A stretch of 64,000 bases of DNA from Heloderma charlesbogerti (Eukaryota; Chordata; Lepidosauria; Squamata; Helodermatidae). Positions 56,410 through 64,000 of the stretch are shown piece after piece (within the stretch, counting starts at the first letter, position 1; the number at the start of each line of letters is the position of its first letter). Location: NCBI GenBank assembly GCA_026122225.1, contig JANEZZ010002763.1, positions 248,001 to 312,000 of the forward strand. Reading direction: 5' to 3'. The position numbers were made by a program, and so were the translations under genes. The notes under the pieces are model-generated. The model saw only the letters and a program-made list of their open reading frames with translations, was not told the DNA's origin and made no database searches.

Positions 56410-56724
56410 ATGGGGGGCTGGGGAGGACTGGCTTATCTCTTGGTGCCTGTGTGGGCAGGGATGGACTCGGGGGCTTTGGGGCTTGGCCCCCATGCGAAGG
56501 GGAAAGATACTCCGGAAAGAGTGCAGCATCGGGTGCAACATGGATCCTGCACCTACACTTTCCTGCTGCCAGAAGTCGGGGGCTGTGACTCCCCAGCTTC
56601 CGAGTACCAGGTTTCGAACTCGCTCCAGGGGGATGCTCCATCCCTAGTGGAGGCCAAGTGGCCTGTAAAAAGGTTTCAGCAGCTGGAAAACATCATGGAG
56701 AACAATACCCAGTGGCTACAGAAG
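56410..56724 (+). CDS. Angiopoietin-family gene, first coding exon (gene continues past window)
   Basis: 105 codons from ATG to a GTAAGA donor, phase 0. An in-frame TGA at 56365-56367 lies upstream, so 56410 is the first usable Met. Residues 1-17 look like a signal peptide (hydrophobic core GLAYLLVPVWAG). Residues 43-55 read QHGSCTYTFLLPE, the hallmark N-terminal block of angiopoietins, with Cys47 and Cys59; residues 92-105 (LENIMENNTQWLQK) match the segment leading into the coiled coil, with a sequon at Asn98. In known ANGPT genes exon 1 ends at this same point. Angiopoietins are secreted TIE2 (TEK) ligands controlling vessel stability. The coiled-coil and fibrinogen-like exons are not in the window. 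RVQH is tandemly doubled at 37-44. Text similarity is closest to ANGPT2/ANGPT1; ANGPT4 or a separate paralogue cannot be excluded. Whether the whole gene is intact is unknown. Confidence 0.85.
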
Positions 56725-56839
56725 GTAAGACTGGGCTTTGCAGGGGGGTTTCCAGTTCTCTTGCTCAGTGCTTTAGCACTAACCCTTTAGCAGGCATGAA
56801 CCTACCAGTACTCTACAAGAAACATCGGAGACCCCTTCT

Positions 56840-57200
56840 CCAAGCAGCTCCCCCAAGGGAAGTTTGGAGGATGGCCACAAGGGACAGGGCCTTATCGTTG
56901 GTGGCCTCCCAATTGTGGAATACTCTCCTCAAGGGAGACCCACCTGGCACTGACATTGTCGTATTTGGTGCCAGGTTAAGACTTTCCTCTGTTCCCAGAC
57001 ACTTTATGGCATCTCAGGGGCTGTTTAATGCATCAGTGGAATTGTTTAGAGTGGTCACTGGTGTTTTAACCATGCTGTGGTTTCACATCAGTGACAACCA
57101 TAGCATGTTGCAGCTGTTTTACAGTTTGTACATTTTAATTTTATTGTAAGTCGCCTTGACTCTTTTTTCAATTTAGAAAGGCATCTAAGATATTTTAATC
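56840..57200 (+). mobile_element. LINE 3' end (L2-like) in the angiopoietin first intron
   Basis: GACAGGGCCTTATCGTTGGT, CCCAATTGTGGAATACTCTC, GGTGCCAGGTTAAGACTTTC, TTGTAAGTCGCCTTGACTC. Confidence 0.7.
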
Positions 57201-57555
57201 ATCATCACCACCACCACCCAGAAACACAGGGGGCAGTGCCTGTAGAAAAAGGTTCCACTTCACACTCTGTGTATCTGCGTGTGTCCGCGCGCATGCATAT
57301 CAAAAGCACTCAACATACATCTTTGATTAGCTTTGTACCCCACCTTTCTTTAATCATGAAGCACAAGGTGGTGCATGTGGGATTCCCAAGCAGCCACCCG
57401 ACATGCTTAGCTTCAGCAAGGTTGCAGCACCATGTGCCTTCAGTCTATGCCTAACCCCCCCCCACACACACACACACTCCAGAACAGAGTTTTGGATGTC
57501 CTGTATAAAATCATTTGCAGGGCTCCGCAAAGAGCATGGTCCAGTGGGAAGCTCT

Positions 57556-57781
57556 GGAGAGCCAGTGTGGCCTAGTGATTAGAACGCTGGACTGGGAGTC
57601 AGGAGATCTGGGTTCTAGTCCCCACTCGGCCATGGAAGCTCACTGGGTGACTTTGGGCCAGTCACAGTCTCTCAGCCTAACCTACCTCAAAGAGTTGTTG
57701 TTGGGAGGATAAAATGGAGACAAGAAAGATGGTGTACGCCACCTCAGGTTCCTTAAGGAGGAAGAAAGGCAGGATATGACT

Positions 57782-57817
<36 letters not shown>

Positions 57818-57819
57818 GC
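57556..57819 (+). mobile_element. tRNA-derived SINE with (TAA)n tail
   Basis: GAGCCAGTGTGGCCTAGTGA, CAGGAGATCTGGGTTCTAGT, CTCACTGGGTGACTTTGGG, followed by 11-12 TAA repeats (57785-57819). Confidence 0.9.
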
Positions 57820-57911
57820 TCTCCTGCACATGACCCAATGGCATGAGTGAGAGCTGCAGAAGAGCGCGGGCTGTATGTGCATGGGGTATGGTATGAGCAT
57901 GCATCTAGAGA

Positions 57912-58143
57912 ACGTGGTGTCACGTAGTGGCGAGTTACGAATCCGAAAATCTGTTTGGATCTTGCTTTTGCCAGGAACTCACTAGGCTGCCATAGGCAAG
58001 TCACTCTTTCCTCTGCCCCAGCCTACAATATGGGGATATTAATAGAGGCTTACTGTAGAGATTTGTTGTGAAGATTATGACAAGATGACTTATGGGATAT
58101 GTCTTGAACACTCGAAAATCACCATATAAAGTATGATGATGAT
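57912..58143 (+). mobile_element. Old tRNA-derived SINE (MIR-like)
   Basis: ACGTAGTGGCGAGTTACGAA, GGCAAGTCACTCTTTCCTC, GGGGATATTAATAGAGGC, ACCATATAAAGTATGATG. Confidence 0.55.
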
Positions 58144-58359
58144 GGAGGGGAAAACGTCACCAGCGAAGCATCATTAGACAGGCAAGATTTCCTTATTGTG
58201 GTTGATCCTTTGGGCTGGAAAGAAAATTCTCCCTCCTGTGGCTGGTGATTTCTGTGTCATGGAGAGACAGGGATGCAACAGATTGTAGAAACTCCATGTA
58301 ATCTGTGACTCTGGATCTGATCTTTGTTTCACCCAAATCCCACATTCTGGTGCTTCTAG

Positions 58360-58600
58360 ATTAGGCTTTTCTTGTGCAATCGCTCTGCCTCGTTCACAGG
58401 AGTTTTATGTGTTTCCCTGTTTTCCCACCACTTCTTCCGTCTTGTTTCTCTTACTCCAGAAAATCCATTACGGAGTGAAAGACAGCATAGCTAGCTGCCC
58501 GATACCTTTTGATGGGTTAGCACTAGGAGCCCTCTGTCTGGAAGCACTCCTGCTTTCTTTCCGCAGGGGTAAAAGTGCAATTTGCTATGATTAATTGGCC
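58360..58600 (+). repeat. Dispersed repeat of unknown class
   Basis: Third copy of the 60-265 / 47700-47868 family; longest here: GTTTTCCCACCACTTCTTCC, GAAAATCCATTACGGAGTG, CTGTCTGGAAGCACTCC. A foldback fragment follows (58625-58690). Confidence 0.6.
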
Positions 58601-58690
58601 CTTTGTTTCACCCCTTCCCGTATCTGGTGCTTTCCACATGTGCTGGACTGTGATCAGTATACCCGAAAGGCACCAGCTTGGGGAAGGCCA

Positions 58691-59523
58691 CCCTGGCGTG
58701 CCAGGGTAAGGAAGAGGGCAAGGACTCTGTAAAGACCCCAGGGATGTCACAATGCATGCTTGTAACCAGAGAAACCTTGTTGCTTTGGGCAGCGCCAATC
58801 TGGATTGGGCCCCATGTGCTTAAAGTAAGAAAGAGTGACAGAGAGCGTGAAAGAGAGTGTGAAATTGTTTGTGTGTGTATGTCTGTAAAAAAGAGAGACC
58901 ACCACCCTACTTTGCACGAATGGTCTTGAAGTTACTTGCCTTCTCTTCTCTGTGCAATGGGGATTATTACTGGAACAGAAAAATGTGGGTCCAAAGGAGT
59001 GTTTCTGTGTTGCTGTGTGGATCTTCCCCCACCCAACTCTCTGGTTTGCAGGCAAAATCTTGGAAGTTAAATTGCCTCACCTTCCCTTTTCTGTACAATG
59101 GGTTCCTGCTGTGGATCACTGTGACCCCTTGGCTCAGCCTATTCTTTGTTGCACCGCCCTCTGCCCCACCAATCCCAGTGGGCACCACCCTCCTTTGTCT
59201 TTAACTCATATTTATGCGCTGCATCTTTTGTGTTAATAATAATAATTTTAAAAACTATCCTGGAAGGATTAAACACTTTAACCCCATGTTGGGCCTCTCC
59301 TTCTTTTGCCACCGCCTAAACAGGGAGTCTCTTTGGCATCAACTGGCCTGCTGTCATGCTGCGATTCGGGGTTCACAGGAGGTGGGTTCACTGGAGGTAC
59401 TTCACAAAGATGCTGACTATATGGATTTCCCATCACACCCCAAAATTAGCTTAATCTCAGGGACCTGTCAAACCTCTTGGCAGTGACAGTGGCTATGCCT
59501 AGTCCCCTAAGAAAAGCCATCCC
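58691..59523. other. Intron/intergenic, nothing recognised
   Basis: No further angiopoietin exon is visible here. Confidence 0.5.
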
Positions 59524-59766
59524 AAATAGTATGTATGTATGTATTACATTTATATCCCGCCTTTTTTCCTCCTGCAAGGAACCCAAGGCGGCTTACAAAG
59601 TCTTCCTTCTCTCCATTTTATCCTCATAACAACCCGGTGAGGTTGGTTAGGCTGAGAGCCAGTGACTGTCCCAAAGTCACCCAGTGAGCTTTGTGGCCGA
59701 GTGGGGACTAGAACTCAGATCTCTCGAGTCCCAGTCCAACACTCTACCTGCTACACCACACTGGCA
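59524..59766 (-). mobile_element. tRNA-derived SINE, well preserved
   Basis: Reverse orientation: (GTAT)n start, TATATCCCGCCTTTTTTCC, AAGTCACCCAGTGAGC, CTCTACCTGCTACACCACAC. Confidence 0.9.
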
Positions 59767-61224
59767 AAAGTCTTGCCAGCTTTTGCCCGTTTCTGTGCCT
59801 TGAAACAGGAGCTTGATCACTAGACATCAACATCTCCATTCTGTGGGAGGTATCACCTACTTATTTCTGCAGATCAAAGTGCTGTTAAAGTCTGAAGAGA
59901 ACGCTAGGCCATTTTATTCTGGGTCAGTTGGCAACTCTAATCTGGAACAGTGGCGGATGTGACTCAGGACACAGTCGGATGACCACAGTGACTCCTTTGC
60001 TTGCAACCTCATGCAACGTTTTAACAACTGAGCAAGCCTAGGCGATTTCCCCACAATGAGCGTGCCTGTGTCTCCATCGTGTTCCAAGTGTTATTTTATT
60101 TAATTATTTTATTGCTGCTCCTGTTCTTAAAATAACAGTACAACTGCCTTATCAGTTTATGCATATGAGGAATACTGGCAGGGAAAGAGACTGATATAGA
60201 AGCGGAAGGAAGAAGAGAAAGGGTGATATTTTTAGGAATGCATTGCATCTGCTGCTCTTTGTCTAGCCTAGCATTTTAGTAAGCAATTTAGAAAATGTCA
60301 GGAATTTTAATGGTGCCGTAATTTTAGAATTTTAAGTGCATTAATATAATGGAAGCACAATACAAAGTTCTGAGTAGGTGGTACTTTGATTCTGCGAGGC
60401 TTCATCCAGATTATAGTTAATATTGTTGGACTGGGTGTGGTCACATTGGTTCATACTATCATCTTCAGTGGGAATGTTCTACAGGGCAGGGCATTTGGGG
60501 ACATGGCTGCTGATTTCTGTCAGGAATTTCTTCACGTTAGACCATTAGCAGCTCCTAAAGCAATGCTCCTTCACGTTTTGCACTTAATGATTCTGGATTC
60601 TAGCATAAAGACCCTCTCAAGCAATTGTATACAGCTGCAAAGTTATGTATAGCATGTAATTGGAGGTCTCCAAAGAGCAGAGGATTAATAAAATTTGGGA
60701 AACTGTGAGTATGTATAAACTTACTCAGCAAGTGCAGTGAGCAAGGAATCCTAACTCGGAGAACGATACTACGGCACCATGGTTTTCATTCACTACTTAT
60801 ATTGAGGCTCTTCAAATTTTTGATAAAATTCCCACCAAGTACAGCTGCCTATATTTTTTTCTGATTCATATGCATAAACGCACAAAATGACACACACTCA
60901 CACACGCTCCTTTTATATGTTGTATAACTTGTATTTTTACTTTTATTGGGTGTTGAGCTCCTGCTTAGATGGTTTTACTGTAGATGTTCCATCAGCTATA
61001 GACTAAGATTTATAATTAGCGAATTCCTTTGTTGCTTTAGTGCTTTTGAAGTATTATTATGTATGTTCCATCTTCTTTCGTTGCCTTTATTTTGTTAACT
61101 TTATTTCGAAATAAAATTTCGTGGATAAAGAAATGCTATATGGGAGCGATTCTCAACTAGTTTTGAATGTCAGGACTAGTTATGGGAAAGCAATATAAGC
61201 CCCAATATCCAGTGCCATTAATTC
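59767..61224. other. Intron/intergenic, nothing recognised
   Basis: Only a perfect 16-bp palindrome, TTTATTTCGAAATAAA, at 61100-61115 stands out. Confidence 0.45.
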
Positions 61225-61232
61225 TCTTAGAT

Positions 61233-61474
61233 CAGGGATGCACAACTGTGGGCTACATGCAGTCCCCCCCAAGGCCTGTTGTGCGGCTCCCATGACCCCC
61301 CTGCCGCAGAATTCCTGCTGCCGTTGGGAATGCTGCTAACATGACACTAATGGTGCATATTACCCTCCCCATCCATGCGTGCATGCTCGTATGTGTATGA
61401 ATGTGTGTGCACGTACGCAGCCCCCAGCCAACATTGTATGCGGCCCTCAGTGCTGAAAAGGTTGTGCATCCCTG
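61233..61474. mobile_element. hAT-type MITE with perfect 8-bp TSD
   Basis: 242 bp; ends CAGGGATGCACAAC and GTTGTGCATCCCTG are perfect 14-bp inverted repeats. TCTTAGAT flanks it (61225-61232, 61475-61482). Inside: a TG-rich run (61390-61415). Confidence 0.92.
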
Positions 61475-61482
61475 TCTTAGAT

Positions 61483-61988
61483 ATTCAGGTGGAATTAGCC
61501 TTCCCTCTGTGTTCTGTTAATTGTGCGCTCTCCTCTTAAGCACAATCCAGCCTCCTGACTACCCACCCCATCTCCCATCTCCCCTTCCTTGGCCAAGGAG
61601 AAAGCTTGCTGCAGGCCTACATTAAGAGCCCTGCCAGGGAGCTGTATAACACCTTGTAAATAAATGTGTTGTGTTGTTAGCATTGTATGAAGCCTCAACC
61701 CAGTAACAAAGGTTCAACAGGCAACATAGCTGGGAGGCAGGAAAGCAGAAGAGCAATGGATGAACTGTGGTGGCTAGGGTTTCTAAGTGATCAGAGTGAA
61801 GATGGATTGGCTCATTTCTTTACTTTCAGGCTAAGTTCAGAAAAGCAAGGGACAAGGTCAGAGACCCTGACCCCACCTCGGCCAGCATTCTTTTCTCTTT
61901 GTTGTACATTTTTTGTTAGGGGCTCCATTCCTGACTCATGCCACAAAACACCTCTGTTCTTTGCCGCCTGGTACATGGAGGGACCTGA
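61483..61988. other. Intron/intergenic, nothing recognised
   Basis: No exon or named repeat seen. Confidence 0.4.
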
Positions 61989-62128
61989 ATTCATGTGAGG
62001 TAGGTTAGGCTGATAATCAGTGACTGGCCCAAAGTCACTCAGTGAACTTCATGGCCGAGTGGGGACTGGAACCCAGATCTCCCCAAGCCTAGTCCAACAC
62101 TCTAACCACTATACCACACTGGGATATA
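61989..62128 (-). mobile_element. tRNA-derived SINE, head half
   Basis: GTGAGGTAGGTTAGGCTGAT, ACTTCATGGCCGAGTGGGG, CACTATACCACACTGGG in reverse orientation. Confidence 0.85.
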
Positions 62129-62147
62129 AAACCCTTTCATTTAAGTT

Positions 62148-62283
62148 GGGAAAGGACAACCTGTGGCTCTCCAGATGTTTTGGCCTACAACTCCCATCAT
62201 CCTTCACCATTGGCTATGCTGGCTAAGGCAAATAGGACTTGTAGCCCAAAACATCTGGAGGGCCACAAGCTGTCCACCCCTGA
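62148..62283. mobile_element. Foldback MITE
   Basis: GGACAACCTGTGGCTCTCCA and GGGCCACAAGCTGTCCACC ends; arms CAGATGTTTTGGCCTACAA / TTGTAGCCCAAAACATCTG. Confidence 0.85.
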
Positions 62284-62567
62284 TTTAAGAGGAAGTTATT
62301 TTTCACTATTCTATCACAGCAAAGTGTTTTAGTGCTACTTAAACAAATAATAAACAGGTGACAAAAATGGCACCCACTACAAAGGGCAGAGTGAATGTGT
62401 GCTGAGCTGTGATAGGGTTGGCTGCCCGGTAAGTAATTTACTCACATCAAAACTATGCCCCTTTAAAAAGACTGAAGACCAGCGCTAAGGGCACTGGTGT
62501 GGATGGAACATAATGGGATGAACACACAGAAAGCGTACAATATCCCAGTAGCGTGGAAAGTCATTTC

Positions 62568-62985
62568 ATTCATTTCATTTGTTAAATTCCTATACTGCCC
62601 AATAGCCGAAGCTCTCTGGGCAGTTTACAAAGATTATAAACCATTAAAAATACATTATAATAGTATAAAAAAACATTTATATACAAACATATAAACAGAC
62701 ACACATGTACTCTACACAAGTTTAAACAATCAACAACAAGAAAAATCCAGGAACTGGTTAAAATCTCATCATATACTGTCATATGCCTGAGAAAAGAGCA
62801 AGGTCTTAACCTGGTGTCGAAAAGATAACCAAGTTGGCACCAGGCGGACCTTGTTGGGAAGATCGTTCCAAAATTGAGGGGCCACCACTGAGAAGGCCCT
62901 CTCCCTTATGTGGGCAGAGCTTAATTGGGTCTGGTTGGCGAAGGGAAGAGAATAAATTAGACACAAAGACATAGCTGGGATAATA
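62568..62985 (-). mobile_element. L2-like LINE 3' end
   Basis: Plus reads CATTTCATTTGTTAAATTCC, CTGCCCAATAGCCGAAGC, AGAAGGCCCTCTCCCTTATG. The minus-strand frame 62972-62769 keeps RERAFSVVAPQFWNDLP. Confidence 0.85.
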
Positions 62986-64000
62986 AATTGGCCACAACTT
63001 TATTGACTTGCTTAGCAGTGGCATAGGGTGTGGATACAGCCATTGGCCAGCCTGCCTGCTGACCAATTCCCCTTCCTGGCCCACATGCCAGGAGCGTGGT
63101 GGTGGATGGCAGGGCCAGGGGCACACCATGTCATGGATCGCTAATGTGAACCCCTTCCCACTACCCTGGACATGGCCAGCTCGCAGCTCCCATACTGGTT
63201 TGGTCTTGGGGCCACATCCTCGAAATCCCTTATAGGAATCTTCACCATGGGGGAACAGGGAGCCCAATCCTGCTCCCTCTCACCAATGGATCTAGCCCAG
63301 TACCTAACATGCCTGCATAGTTGTGACAATTGTTATAAAACAAAGCATCCACAAAGAATTTACTGATAGTCCAGATCAACTTATTTACAATGGGATGAAT
63401 CTTGCAATGGGTAAGGCAAAGAAACAGCACTGTCTTTGCCAATAGGTAGGCAGGTAAAATTCTTTCCCAGCCCCATTAACTGGTGACTACTTCTGCCACT
63501 GTAAGACATTTTACTACCAGGAGCAGGTGGGTGGGGAAGTCAGCAACTGAAATCCTGCAGCCTCATGGGAGCCCTGTTTCTAGGGGCCTCAGGTTGAACT
63601 GGAGTGAGAACAAAGGAGAGATCTCACTCTGGTGGCTCCATCTCTTTGGGCCCACCCCCATCAAAATGCTGATTGGTTCAGCAGTTCCCTCCTGGGAAGG
63701 CGTTCCTCAACAGCCTTTTCTCCCTTCACTGCTGGCCTGTGCACCCCCAGAAATCATGGCTCCCCATTAAGAGGAGAACTCTGTTTGTTGCCACCTTCCT
63801 AGGCTCCCTTAGAGGAGGCACCTGTGGGAGGCCCTTGGATTATGAACCCAGTGAGCATTTCTATATGAGGCATTTACTGCACACTCGTGATTGATCGCTC
63901 ACAGAAATTTGCAGGTTCTTTACATGACATCGTCAACTTCTAGGGTGTCTCCCACGCTTTCTGACCTTCATCCTGCTTTTTAAAAGATTGGTGATAACCC
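62986..64000. other. Intron/intergenic to window end, nothing recognised
   Basis: No second angiopoietin exon (expected to start with a LENYI-like coiled coil) and no named repeat were seen. Confidence 0.45.

Noticed and set aside
56351..56641. Antisense 96-codon frame over the angiopoietin exon
   Set aside because: Shadow of the real exon on the opposite strand.

Overview
The window is a stretch of vertebrate nuclear DNA, almost certainly from a squamate reptile (most likely a lizard). The evidence is the repeat set: a Sauria-type SINE, a nearly full-length BovB (RTE clade) LINE plus a second BovB-like RTE copy, many CR1 3' ends, L2-like LINE tails, two sorts of tRNA-derived SINE, hAT-type elements with 8-bp target duplications, and several foldback (hairpin) families. 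Coding density is very low, and most open frames are chance frames or retrotransposon remnants.

Two host genes can be supported. (1) TRAPPC3, the BET3 core subunit of TRAPP vesicle-tethering complexes, is complete on the minus strand in five coding exons (24032-23988, 18226-18129, 17869-17770, 15815-15633, 14493-14374). All splice sites are canonical, the phases agree, and the product is 181 residues. Its first exon lies in a CpG island (about 23825-24440) carrying ZNF143-type, KAISO-type (TCTCGCGAGA) and CRE-like motifs and a (CCCCG)n tract. (2) A plus-strand first coding exon of an angiopoietin-family gene lies at 56410-56724: signal peptide, the conserved QHGSC / YTFLLPE block, and an N-terminal segment ending TQWLQK at a GTAAGA donor. 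The rest of that gene lies beyond the right edge. TRAPPC3 and this gene are divergent, about 32 kb apart. As far as I know, human TRAPPC3 (1p34.3) has no angiopoietin neighbour, so this may be a paralogue retained in reptiles and lost in mammals.

Layout: 1-12250, intergenic repeats with one half of a 1.2-kb inverted duplication (2980-4218); 12250-24440, TRAPPC3 with 3' UTR, introns and promoter; 24440-41700, intergenic repeats with the other half of the inverted duplication (27293-28535), so the pair brackets TRAPPC3; 41708-47458, two RTE/BovB LINEs, both with target-site duplications; 47500-55800, MITEs, L2 and CR1 fragments; 55800-64000, angiopoietin promoter, first exon and start of its first intron.

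The most interesting points are the extra angiopoietin exon, the inverted duplication around TRAPPC3, the RTE copy whose 5' junction carries a 2.5-copy palindromic 33-bp repeat inside a 12-bp target duplication, a 5S-rRNA/CR1 chimeric SINE, and a hAT-type element with a 380-nt polypurine tract inside TRAPPC3 intron 3. No CRISPR, operon or bacterial feature is present.
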